Source of the DNA: Hymenoscyphus infarciens
Taxonomy: Eukaryota > Ascomycota > Leotiomycetes > Helotiales > Helotiaceae
DNA length: 64,000 nt
NCBI GenBank assembly: GCA_001414345.1
Contig: LLCB01000166.1
Span: forward strand, 1 to 64,000
Reading direction: 5' to 3'
In this document: positions 1 to 12,200 of the stretch, one piece after another
Position numbering within the stretch: the stretch's first letter is position 1
Layout: each line of letters begins with the position of its first letter
Notes under the pieces: model-generated
The model's input: the letters and a program-made list of their open reading frames with translations, nothing else
The model's database searches: none
Told to the model about the DNA's origin: nothing
Made by a program: the position numbers and the translations under genes

Positions 1-240
1 GATATATATATTATATATATATTATTACTACTTTTAGGCTTTAATAGACTAATAAGTCTAAAAGAAGTATAGAAATAAATAGAATATATATAGTATTAAT
101 ACTTTTTAGACGTTAATAGACTAATAACAGTTCTTAATTTAGCCCTAGCTATCTAACTATATAATAGTTATATTATAGCTATACTACTATTAGCGGTTAT
201 TCTATAGCTCTATTAGTTATATATTTTCTAAGCGTTTGTT
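1..240. other. AT-rich, RIP-like block (left edge)
   Basis: The sequence is dominated by TA-rich words (runs of TATATA, TAATA, CTATA) with almost no CA or TG dinucleotides. It looks like the larger AT-rich blocks later in the window, and I infer RIP-degraded repeat DNA. No coding frame or recognisable element boundary is visible. Confidence 0.7.
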
Positions 241-258
241 ATACTATCTCGAACTACG

Positions 259-304
259 CCGAGTTGTAACGCTCTAACCGAGTCGTAACGCTCTAACCGA
301 GTCA
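259..304. repeat. 19-bp tandem repeat, about 2.3 copies
   Basis: The unit CCGAGTyGTAACGCTCTAA occurs at 259-277 and 278-296, and a third partial copy starts at 297 and runs into the hairpin that follows. It sits where the AT-rich block gives way to normal-composition DNA. Its origin is unknown. Confidence 0.8.
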
Positions 305-369
305 TATGACCCTTAGGAGGGCCAGTCATACCGGTTATGACTGGCCCTCCTAAGGGTCGGGCTCGGTTA
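294..369. repeat. Long hairpin / near-perfect inverted repeat
   Basis: The 23-nt arms at 308-330 and 336-358 are exact reverse complements, separated by 5 nt. An outer 8-nt pair (TAACCGAG at 294-301, CTCGGTTA at 362-369) extends the symmetry. The arms are GC-richer than the flanking AT-rich DNA. It may be a foldback-element remnant or a transcript-end hairpin; the sequence does not decide this. Confidence 0.8.
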
Positions 370-1544
370 CTTTTGCATGCCCGTGGTGCTTCTCCTCTTG
401 CGGAACTGTGAAAAGACAATGTAGAATCGTGTTTGTTGACAAAATCAATAAGGAAAGCGCTGTTTGCGAAACTGTTACACAGTTCTCCCGACTAAAAGCT
501 CTATAGGACCATAATTGGCAAACTCTACAAGAGAAAAAGGGAATAAACCCTAGAGAAACAATGACATTTTTCAAAAAACAAAACAAAATACAAGATTCAA
601 CTCTAGAACCTTATCCTCCTCCTCCCCCCTCTCCCAAGCGAAAGTCTAAAAGTCATAGGTTGCTCTCTTATCCAGGCAGGCATTGCGCCACCCAAAAGTA
701 TCTCCCGTCTCTTTTCTTACCTGAGAAATGGGTTAAAAAGCGTCGAGACCGCCGAATAAGAAAGTCGTTCCTTCCCTCTTTCCCCTCCAGCCCAATCAAC
801 CTGGGGCTGAAAAGGCCTCCCAGTCTCGACCTGGCCATCGTTCCTTCCTGACATCGAGTTCAAGCCACAGTGAAGGGTCAAAGTCTTTTCTTCCTAGAGC
901 CTCGAAGTTCGAGGTGTCAAGGGTTGAGGCTCCCGCTTTATCACATCTCCATCCTGTTGCACCTACTGTGGGAAAGGTGTAGTTGTAGAGTAAATCACAA
1001 TATTACTCCAAGCAAAATTCACATCACAAGATAAACTGCTTTCACAAAAACAAATTACAAGGAAAGAGGAACAAAGTATCTGTATTGTCGTCTATCGACA
1101 AAGTCGTTCACTACTGTAGCTAGGTAATTTTCCGAAAAAGAAGAAGGCCGTCGCACTAATCTTTACCAACTCCTTTGGTTTGAAGAAGGAAAAGGAAAAG
1201 AGTATCCGATCAAACGTAGGGTATCGCAAAGTTTTAAGAAAAGACACCAGGTACCATGCAAACACACACCTTTTCCGTGCGCCATTTCATTGCCTGAAAA
1301 TGAAGAACTCCTCGACTTCAATGCTTTCGGGGATTCGACACTGAGGTCAAAGATTCAAAGATCCAAAGATCCAAAGATTTCGTTGGTTTCGTGGAACCAA
1401 TTAGTTGGCGTCGAAAAAGTAAACGCAAGAGGAAATTGGAGTTCCTAGGACGTTTTTTCTTTCTTTCATACAAACAAAGGGAAAGTAGAAATGTATCTAG
1501 TAATTTTACAAGTCGAACGTAGAGAGTGGGTGGGCGTTGCTCAT
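370..1544. other. Intergenic, no gene supported
   Basis: This is downstream of the minus-strand zinc-finger gene, so its start-proximal part may hold that gene's 3' UTR. The short open frames lack codon structure and splice context. A short 8-bp repeat (TCAAAGAT/CCAAAGAT, about four copies) lies near 1347-1380. Nothing else is recognisable. Confidence 0.6.
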
Positions 1545-4500
1545 TCAGAGAGTCATGTCTTCAAGATTGAGGATTTTGGAGTCGTCGCCAAGGAATTTAG
1601 TACGATGAGCAATGATCTCCGAGGCGATCACGTCAAAGTCCTTGATTTTCCTGGCTCGGAGGTCGGTCAAGACACCTCGTAAGCCTGCGCAGAATTTTTC
1701 TCTTTGCTCGTCGTTGAATTGATCGGGGCTACCGAGAGTTGTCAAAACAGCATCATCTAGTTAGAAGTCAGCCTGGGGGACGGAGGCAATACTAAGAATC
1801 AAGCCCAGCCTGTTGCTGCTGGCTTTAAACAACCCACGCACCAGGGAGACCGATTTCTTTAAAGTGTTGGAATTCACAGGTAGTGTCATTGCAGATGCCT
1901 CCTGCTAATTCGAATGGGCAAAATTCCTTCAATGGGTCAATCTTGTTGCTGAATGTTAGCGATCGCAATCCTCCTGCGACTTCTTGCTTGTAACTAGGAT
2001 GGAACCGGAAGGCCCGAAAGTATTTTAGAGGACTTTGATATGGCGTGAAAAGCTGGACTTGTTCTGGCTTGTCCTCGGCCTTGCTCTATGTGACAATTAG
2101 CAAAACGAACTGTGTGAGAATGTATGGTGTTATTTTACAGGGATGGGTGGTATGACGGCTGTCGATGGTTCGCCTCGTAAAACTATTTCCTGTACACCTT
2201 GATTTTCACTTTCATCACTAACCTGCATCGGCTCATCTGCTAGTGCGGGTTCAATGACTTCAGGGGGAGCGGGGCTGAAAGGGGGGGATTCAATGGGAGA
2301 GGGCGCATCAACTGGTGGCGTGGCCTCTGGAGGCTCATATATATCCGAATCACCATCCATATCCTCCGCAACTGTTCCTTCTAGAATTGGACTATACTCT
2401 GGGCTGTGTATCTCTCCTTCGGCGGGGTTTGAACAAGATTCCGGTGCCAATTGGTTTGGGTCGGGGGCAAATGAGGTATCCATCTCGGTGTCACTGTAGC
2501 CTTGAGCATGGGAGTCCGCTTCAGCTCGTACTGCTTCTTGCAGTGCAGCCTCGAGGGCCCGATCAGTTGAGACTTGCTGCTTTGGGTCAGCGGCTTGCTG
2601 TGCTGAGGCATCTACAGTAGTCGTCTCGGCTTCCGCCGTTTCTGGAACGAGCTCTCGAGTGGCCGAGTTACGAGACGGAGTTGAAGCAACTGGCTGTTCT
2701 GGTTCTGGAACGTCTGTCATCAGTTCATCGGAGAATTGTACTGGCTCCTGGGTCGATTTCTCGGGATGGCCCTGGATTGTGGCTGTCGCCGGAGCTTCAC
2801 TAGAACCCTCGTTTTCTGTGTTCAAGGGGTGAGTCGGGGCTGAAGAGTAAGTTGTTAATGGATGCGAAAAGGGAAAAGAAAGGGGATGGGGGTGATATAT
2901 GAGACGACAACTAACCGATATGGGTGGCGATCTCCTCTCGAGTCAAATCTTGGAGCTTTTCTCTCTGTGTTTGAAGTTGCTGGTCAGTTTCTCTACCTAG
3001 GCGTTCCATTTCCTCGGCCATTTGGCGCTTCGCCTCGAGGTTCTTTTGTACCTCTTCCTCAAGTCTCGCCATTTCAGCTCTCAGTTGTTCTAGTTTCGTC
3101 TGACTTTCTTGAACTTGTGCATCAACCAGCGGAAGGTCGGATGCGATCCTCTGAAGACGAAGTCGTTTTCTCTCCTCTTCTTGGTTCTTCAACTCCGCCT
3201 CATTTGCAGCTTCAGCAACATGCGTTTCCATTAATTTTTGCTGATCAGAGTGAACCTTGTTATCCACTACTCCAATCAGTTGCTGCATCTTCATTGAAGC
3301 TTCGACCTTGCTGGCGAGATTCGCGGTACCGTTGCCCTCTTTTCCATCAACGCTTTGAGTGTTGGCATCGCGAGGTGTTTGCCCACCTGTTGGGGTTTGT
3401 CGGGCTTTCTTTCGAGCCTCCGCCTCGGCAATCTTCTTCTTCAATTGTTCAATCTCACTTTCCTTGCGTTGTAGAACTTCAGGTCGTCCGATGTTGAACT
3501 TGGCTCCATTTTGTGATACGGGAGGGGTATTTGCAGCTGAACTAGGCGGGGAGCTAAAGGGTTTGCGTGAAAATTCCAAACCTGGTAGATTGGGAAGTGT
3601 GGCAGACCGATTCTCGGACAGTTTTCGAGTAGGCTGAGAAGGTGAATCCTGATCGGCTTGAGATTCGAGATCCATCTCAACATCCTCATCGTCGGAGTCC
3701 ACTTCATCCTCACTAACATCAATTACTAGAGGCTGCTCATTGCGGCTATGGCCAAATGGTCGCTTGAAGGTTGAGACTGGTGTGGGTTGTTCGAAATCGG
3801 CAGCAACTGGTCGCTTACGATGGTTACTTGAGGGTTGAACCGCCGTAATAGATGTACTTGGGGCAACAACCGGTGGTGGCGCTGGACTTGGAGCGGTCGA
3901 GGTCGAAGTTAGAAACAGGCCTGGAATGGCCGGAGCCTGAGGAGGATTGACGGATTGCTTGGGCGACTGGGGGGGAATCGCAACATTTGGGCGAGCAGGT
4001 AGAGAAGGAGGTGCTGGTTCAGGTTCAGAAACTAGGGCTTTGGCAGGTGGTACCACTGCAGATGGTTGCAATTGAATTGGGGCTGGGAGAGTAGGAGAAG
4101 TAGCATCTATGGGTGACTTCGCAGTGCTTTTAGCGGCTGCCTTTTGGGCGCGTTCTTCTCGCGACTTTCGAAGAGCTTCCATTTTCGATTGGAGGGTGCG
4201 CTCTTTTTCGGTCATTGCTGCAGTGGTTGGGGCACTAGGGGCTTGAAAGGTAGCAAGCTTTGGCAGGCCAGCTCCATTTGTCGTAGCATTTGGGCCGTTT
4301 TTTTTATTTGAGTTGCCATTTAGCGATGGTTGCTGGCTTCCCATTTGGACACCATTTGATGTGCCCTCTGTGGTAGCCTTGGTTGGTCCCCGCGGCTGGC
4401 GAAGATCATCAAAAATACGGCCAACCAGCTCTTCCTTGATACCCTCATCCACGTAGTTCTGATAACGAATTCCGTAAGGCAAAAGATTCAGGACTGCGCT

Positions 4501-5543
4501 CTCGGCCTTCTTACGAGCTTCCGCGAGAGGTTTGCTCACAGTGGCACTAGGCACCTGAGCTGAAGAAGCTGGTGGAGGGGGGAGAGAAGATTGTTGTTTG
4601 GCAGTATCCGCGCTTGTCGGGGTGCCTGCAGCGTTTGCACTCGATTGGGCGTCTGAGACTTTGGGATCAATGTTCTTTCTTCCTCCTGTTTTGTCTCGGG
4701 AGCCATCGTTACCCCGACCCCGTGTATAGTTATTGGTGCGTGGATTGGGGTTATTTCCTTTCGCCTGTTGACCCGGATATTCGGGTACTTTTGGTGAAGC
4801 ATAGGGGGAATACGCATCGGAGGGTTGTACTCTGGATTGAGGAGAATCTCTAGGAGGGGCGTTGTAGCCGTTGGCTGGGTTCTGATTAGCAAAAAAGACA
4901 CATGGCCTTTGTGAGGATGTGTAAAAATACCAGGTTGATAAGCTCTTTGTGCGGCCTGGGCTGCATTTCCATTATAGGTTGGTGTGGGCTCGCCATAATC
5001 GTTCCGATCATACTGATTCGCCACATGTGGTCCAGGATGATTGTTCATCTGGTGCGAGTTGGCCCGAAATTCACTCTCACTCACCTCACCTTCGTCATAT
5101 GGCTGTGAGGCCTGTGGCATCGGTTGATGGTTTGGTTGATAGCTGGACTGGCTTGGTTGACCAACATAGTATTGGGAATTGTGATGGGCGTTTTGGGCGT
5201 TCGTATCAGCGTATCCCATGTACTGCTGGTTATTGCTGGGGTTAAAGGGAGGCAATGGCATTGAATCTTGATTCCAACCTTGATATATGGGCAATGGCGG
5301 AACGCCCGAGGCCAAGGTCGAAGCACTGAACGACGGCGCGGGCACAGGCGCAGGAGGACCATTATATCCATACCCCGACGCGTCATAACTAGATGACATG
5401 CTGCCTTGTGCTTGTCCCATGCGACCGTTGTCTGGCTGCGTCTGCATCCCATATTGCGGGTATGGTTGAGGCGGGAGGTACGAAGGCGCTTGACTGTGGT
5501 CTTGCGCTCCGTACCCGTAATTCGCAGGAGGATATTCTGACAT
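1545..5543 (-). CDS. Red1/ZFC3H1-type zinc-finger protein (zf-C3H1)
   Basis: Five exons: 5543-4931, 4874-2916, 2839-2139, 2085-1842 and 1756-1545, giving 3,729 nt and 1,242 aa. The introns (56, 76, 53 and 85 bp) were placed from GT...AG signals and frame continuity. The N-terminus (about 1-260) is rich in Tyr, Pro, Gln and Asn, the middle is low-complexity Pro/Ser/Thr, and a charged coiled coil covers about 740-857. Exon 4 holds the diagnostic zinc finger C1147-x8-C1156-x4-C1161-x3-H1165, matching the putative zf-C3H1 domain (PF10650) of fission yeast Red1 and human ZFC3H1. Those proteins act in nuclear RNA surveillance, linking the Mtl1/MTR4 helicase to exosome decay. The Red1-like role is inferred from the finger, its C-terminal position and protein length. 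The start has no upstream in-frame rival. It is transcribed away from the myosin gene across a 713-bp shared promoter. Confidence 0.85.
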
Positions 5544-6256
5544 TGCGACAATATCACCAATATGGCTGGAGATTGGATGCGCCTGATGGCTCGTCTTGCG
5601 CTACGAACAGTGGAAACAATTAGTGAAAAAGCGCAGATTCGGGATGCAGGTGATGTTCAATAGAGACTCGGGTCGTGGAACATGATGCCAAAGAAAGAAA
5701 GGGTTGGGAGGAGAAGGTGCAGGTGCCAGATGCCGATGGATGGGTAGAAGTTCGAGGACGGAGAAAGGAAGGGATTCGAGTCGTTTCTACCTCCAGCAAA
5801 AGAATGTCACGATTCTGGTGTTGATGAGGAAAGTTCGAGAGTTGGCGCGGGACGACTTTCGAAGCTCACGATTTATACTATACTATTTCGGGCCTAGCGA
5901 GTCCTCGGCGCCAAGCTTCTCCTCGACGCCCTGTCATTGGCCAAACCCTGGGACCCGCGTCCAGACTGTGGAACCTTGTCGGTTGATGCAAGAGCAACCT
6001 GCCCTGTAAAGTAAATAAACACTGGTGATCCAACTTCCTTCCACCACGCACGCACGCAACCACAGCCCTTTCCAACGACCATCCACCTGCGGAACTGCAA
6101 TCGCATATAATTTCTGTCGTCTTTTCTGGGCAGCTTGTTACATTCGCTTTGGTTTTCTGCAATCGCTAAATTTCCATTTCACCACTTTAATAAACACTGG
6201 ATGGCTTGACGCCGACGACAACAACCTTTTCTCCAACTACATGGAGAGCTCCCAAA
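5544..6256. promoter_or_regulatory. Divergent promoter region, zinc-finger gene / myosin
   Basis: These 713 bp separate the two start codons. An ATTGG (inverted CCAAT box) lies at 5936-5940. Near the myosin side are two upstream ATGs: a two-codon frame ATG-GCT-TGA at 6201-6209, and a 15-codon frame at 6241-6288 that overlaps the myosin start. Whether both lie in the transcript depends on the unknown transcription start. No other strong element is recognised. Confidence 0.5.
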
Positions 6257-9200
6257 ATGGCGTCAAACTCTGGACATGTACGAAATAATCCCTTCACCCG
6301 AGGGAACTCGCCCTCAACGGGTCCAGCACCTGCCAATGGTCGGCCTAAATCTATGATAGCGTCGCCGCTGTCGGGGATTTCCAGCCCTCCAAATCCACAA
6401 TCGCATAATCGAAACCAGTCCTTTACCTCTCTCGCCGGCGCGATGGTTCCCAGTCGAAGTATCACCAACCGAACGCGGGCAGACTCGAAAACGGCACCCT
6501 CGGCCTCGAATACGTTTGCGCCTTCATTTATAAAGACCGAAGAAATGCGACGCCCAGAGACAGTCAAGGGAATAGAAGGGGAGAACGATTTTTCGGGCAA
6601 ACGATATGTTTGGTTAAAGGACCCCCAGGTGGCATTTGTGAAAGGGTGGATTGTGGAAGAAACGGCAAACAACCATATTCTCGTTCAGTGTGACGATGGC
6701 AGCGTATGGCAACACAGCTCTGAATTTTGATGCCCCCTCACTAATCGGTCTCTTAGCAACGCGAAGTAAATGCGGATACTGTTGACAAAGTCAACCCCGC
6801 CAAATTCGACAAGGCGGACGATATGGCAGAACTCACTCATTTGAACGAGGCCTCGGTCGTACACAATCTGCACATGAGATACCAGGCAGATCTCATTTAC
6901 ACATACTCCGGGTTGTTCTTGGTCACCATAAACCCATATTGTCCACTGCCAATTTACACGAATGAGTACATCAATATGTACAAGGGACAGAGCCGGGAAG
7001 AGACGAAACCCCATATTTACGCCATGGCAGACGAGGCTTTTCGAAACCTAGTAGATGAGGGGGAGAATCAAAGTATTCTTGTTACTGGAGAATCTGGCGC
7101 TGGAAAGACGGAAAATACGAAAAAGGTTATCCAGTACCTCGCAGCCGTAGCACACTCAGAATCGCCCGTCAAAAAAGCAGCACAGCAACACTCGAATCTT
7201 TCACAGCAAATTCTTCGCGCAAATCCTATATTGGAGGCGTTTGGAAATGCTCAGACTGTACGGAACAATAACTCTTCCAGATTCGGAAAATTCATCAGAA
7301 TTGAGTTTACGCGAACCGGCACGATTGCGGGTGCTTTTATAGACTGGTACTTACTCGAAAAATCTCGAGTAGTGAGATTGAATGCCCATGAACGAAATTA
7401 CCATGTGTTTTATCAACTTTTGAAGGGAGCCGATCGGAAACTAAAGCGCGACTTTTTAATCAACGACGGAGATGTAGAGGATTTTGCCTACACAAGAGAT
7501 GGACATGATACGATTACTGGTGTCTCCGATAAAGATGAATGGGAGTCCTTGATTGAGGCTTTCAATATCATGGGTTTTTCCGAGCAAGAGCAGGTCTCAA
7601 TTCTCCGAACCGTAGCCGCTGTTCTTCATCTAGGAAATATCGCCGTCATGAAGGAAAGCAGAGGCGCCGATCAAGCCCGGTTAGCTCCAGATGCTCGTGC
7701 GCATGCTGAGAAGGTGTGTAGCTTACTCGGTATGCCAGTTGAGCCATTCCTGCAAGGCTTGTTACATCCTCGAGTCAAGGCCGGTAGAGAATGGGTGGAG
7801 AAGGTTCAGACACCTGAACAAGTCCGTCTTGCAATCGATGCCTTAGCAAAGGGTATTTACGAGAGGAGCTTTGGTGACCTGGTTACCCGTATTAATAGAC
7901 AGCTGGATAGATCAGGCATGGGAATGGATGATTCCCACTTTATTGGAGTGCTTGATATTGCTGGATTCGAAATCTTCGAGGAAAACAGCTTCGAGCAACT
8001 TTGCATCAATTACACCAACGAAAAGCTTCAACAATTTTTCAACCATCACATGTTTGTTCTCGAGCAGGAGGAGTATGCTCGAGAGCAGATAGAGTGGAAA
8101 TTCATCGATTTTGGCCACGATCTTCAGCCCACCATTGATCTCATTGAACTTCCTAACCCCATTGGTATCTTCTCGTGTCTGGATGAAGATTCAGTCATGC
8201 CAAAAGCCACCGACAAGTCGTTCACTGAGAAACTTCACTCTCTTTGGGACCGAAAGACTCCAAAATATCGATCCTCGCGACTTGGCCAGGGGTTTTTGCT
8301 TACCCATTATGCGGCCGAGGTAGAATATTCTACTGAAGGGTGGCTGGAAAAGAACAAGGATCCGTTGAACGACAACATCACAAGATTGCTCGCTGTTTCG
8401 ACCGACAAGCACGTTGCTAATCTCTTTGTCGACTGTGCTGACCCTGACGATGATAGCGGCGCTACTCGAAGCAGAGTGAAGAAGGGACTTTTCCGAACTG
8501 TTGCACAGAGACATAAGGAACAACTCTCGAGTTTGATGGCACAGCTTCATTCAACACATCCACATTTTGTGCGATGTATCATTCCAAATCACAAAAAGCG
8601 GCCAAAACAACTCAGCGCACCGCTCGTCCTTGACCAGTTGAGATGCAACGGTGTGCTGGAAGGAATTAGAATTGCCCGTACAGGTTTTCCCAATCGACTC
8701 CCATTTTCGGAATTTCGCCAAAGATACGAAGTTCTATGCAGAAACATGCCCAAAGGCTATCTGGAAGGTCAAATGGCTGCAACCCTCATGCTTGACAAGC
8801 TTGGTCTGGACAAAGCTCTCTTTCGAGTTGGTCTCACCAAGGTGTTTTTCAGAGCCGGTGTCTTGGCAGAATTAGAAGAGCAACGAGATACTTTGATTCG
8901 AGAAATCATGTCTCGATTCCAGTCCATTGCTCGAGGTTTCACGCAGCGACGTATTGCGCACAAACGTTTGTACAGAACAGAGGCAACCAGAATTGTGCAA
9001 CGTAACTTTCAGATATATCTCGATCTTTGTGAGAACCCTTGGTGGAGACTACTGGTCAAGATGAAACCCCTTCTCGGTGCAACACGAACTTCTGGCGAGG
9101 TCAAGAAGCGGGATGAGATGATTCTAAAGCTCAACGATAAGATGAAGCAGGAAGCAGCGGAGCGCCAGCGTTTAGACGAAGAACGTAGAAATGCCCACAC

Positions 9201-12200
9201 CGAGATGCAACGAATCCAGCAAACACTGGAAAGTGAACGTGCCTTGGCATTGGATAAAGAAGAAATCTTTAAACGTCTTCAATTGCGGGAAACTGAATTG
9301 AGCGACAAACTCTCCGGGGCAATTGATGACCAGGAAAAACTTGAGGACCAGCTTGATGACCTCCTCGAGGCCAAGAAAAAGGCGGAGCACAAATCTGAGC
9401 AATGGAGAGCGGAATTGGAACAGGCAGGTCAGATCATCTCGAAGCTGGAACACGAAAAGCAGGAATTGTCGGAACAACTGGATAATCTGGATGCACAACT
9501 CAACGATCTAGCACAAAGCCAATCCGCAAGAAGTGAAGAGGAGTCCCGCCTCACTCAAGAAGTCAACATGCTGCAAAGTCAACTCAGCTTAAAGGAGCGC
9601 AAAGTTCATGATCTCGAAGGCAAGCTTCTCAAGGTTGACCAAGATCTAGATATCAAGCTAGTGAACGCCAACAAAGAGCTCCAAGCTACCAAAAAGAGGG
9701 AGTCGGAATTATCTACAGAAAACAGACGAGCCCAGAAACAAATCTCGGAATTATCGGCAACATCCACCAGCTACGAAGACCTTGTGCGCAAAAAGGAGAG
9801 CGAGCTCTCAGTACTGAAATCCGACAACCGAAAATATGAGGATGAGCGCAAGAACTTTGATGACGAAAAGAAAACATTGGCCAAAGAGAAAGAAACAGTC
9901 GTCAATCGACTTCGTGAAGTCCAAGCCGAGATGTTCGCAATGAAATCGCAAAAGCAGCACCTTGAACGGGAAGCAGCCGATGCAAAGAAGTTGCTCGATG
10001 CTAGACTGACTGAGGATGCTCAAGCTGGCCAAAACCGTAGAATGCTGGAAGGCCAAATTGCTGATCTCAAGGAACAGCTCTCGGAAGTCCAAAGGGAACT
10101 CAGCAAGGAACGTCAATCAAGAGATGATGTACAACTTCTTGCTGAGCATCGATATCGTGAATTGAATGAGAAGTTCCAGGAACTCAATGAAGCCAAAATC
10201 ATCATTGAGAAGGAGCTCTACGTTCAACAAGACACCCTCCGACGAGCTATGGAAGCCCGAGTTACTGCTGAAAAGGAACGTAACGAGGCTCGTAGCGAGA
10301 TTAGACGACTTCGAGAGGCGAAATCTGCTCTTGAAGAGGCAAGGATTCAAGCAGAATTATCCAACGACCGAGCCGCCTCTAGACAAGCTCGTGAGCGAGA
10401 GGCTAGCGTGCGTAAAGATCTCGAAGCCGAACAGAGCCGAGCAAAGTACTTTGAAGAAGAATGCGGTCGCCTGAGTTTGGAAGTGAAGGAGCTGAACAAG
10501 ATAATTGCTGAGTCTACAGACTTTGGTATCCGAAATGACAAGGAAAAAGAAAGACTGGATCGCGAACTTAACACGGTCAAAAGCCGACTTATGGCTTCCG
10601 AAAACGATAATCGTGCACTTCTCAACAAACTTCAACAGAAGGGACTTGAGCTTGCGCGATCGGGTTCCAAGGCAAGCGAAACATCCCGCGGTCAGCTGCT
10701 CAATCTTCAACGGGAGAAGGTTAAGGTCGACGAGCAAAATCAGAAGCTGAACAAGCAGCTTGGTGATGCTCAGTTAGCTGTGGCGTCGCTCGAAAAACAA
10801 AAGGAGAAGCTTTCACTAAGTCTAGAAGATCTCAACCATGAGGTTGCCCGTGAACACAAGACTAGTAGAAATGCTGAAAAGGCATCGTCGAATTTTACTA
10901 GCCAAATGGCCGAGGCCAATCGGAAGTTGGATGATGAGCGCCAGTTACATTCCCAGGCACAAGCAAAAAATCGGCAGCTTCAATCTATCATCGACACTCG
11001 CGAGAAAGAGGTTCTCCAACTTATGAAGCTTGTTGATCCGGAAATGACAACATCTCCGGTGCCGCAATACGATGGAGAGAGCGATCGAAGTCCCAGCAAA
11101 GCGCCAAATCTCGTTCCAAATCTCACCCAAAAAATCGAGGAGTTACAAAACAATCTCCGAGTCCAGTCTGCTGGGCGATCGAATGCAGAGTCACAACTCT
11201 CTGATCTGCGTAGAAGATACGAGGATGAGTTTGGCGAATCTCCCGACAAATATCCTAGTCGCCCTAGGTTGGAGGAAATCAATCCAAACCAAGCTCCTTT
11301 CACCCAATCTCCAACTCGTCTCCGAGATAAACTCAATGCCAGACCTCGCTCCAATGTATCCACGCCCACAAGAAGATTCCCTAGTAGCGGGGCAGATGCT
11401 GCACAAGATTCGGCAAGATCTGATCGAACTGCTGATATCTTGAGCTTTAACAATCGCATGGATCTCAAGGCTGATGTCGAGGAGCTGCAAAACCAGTTGC
11501 AGATGACACAGATGCAGAATAGACACCTCCAGCGCCAGCTTGAGCAATCGACTCCATCCCGAGAATTGTGGCCTGAAGATAGTCCATCACTACGACGAGT
11601 CCAGAAGCTGGAGCAAGCCAACAGTAGGCTCCACGAACTTTTGGATGATTCCGCTAAGAAAGTATCTGGCCTGGAAAAGAGCATCCAATCAGGCGAATTA
11701 TCACTCCGTGATGTTCAGACAAGATCTCACGAGGAGCTGTTTGAACTCCTCAACAACCAGGAGGATTCCAGGAGATCTATTCTCCATGCTCATAAAGATA
11801 CTGTAGCCGATTTGATCGACACAAAGAAGCATTTGGAGGGGCTTAAGCATGCTCGCGCAACTTTGGAAGTCGAACTGAGAGATGCCAGATCTGATTTGGA
11901 AGATATGAGTTCCCAGAGAGATCAGGATGCGGCTAGCCGAAGTCAGCTTCTACAGGAATTTGCCGACCTTCAAATCCGACTAGATGCTGAGTCCTCCAAA
12001 TTGGTAGATGTCACTTCGAGTCTATCTTTGTACAAGAGCCGTGCAGACGAGTACTTCAGCAAGCTGGAGCAAGCAGAAATTGCAGTCCTTAAGGCATCAA
12101 GAGCAGAGCAGTTCGCCAGAGCACAGGCCAAGGAGGCTGAAGAGACATGTGCTGAAATCATGTCGGAGCGTAAGCAGATGGATGCTACAATTGAGGATCT

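Noticed and set aside
6187..6672. 161-codon frame on the minus strand
   Set aside because: It is antisense to myosin exon 1, whose frame carries the conserved motor start.
10980..11684. 234-codon frame on the minus strand
   Set aside because: It is antisense to the myosin coiled coil. Composition is explained by the sense strand.
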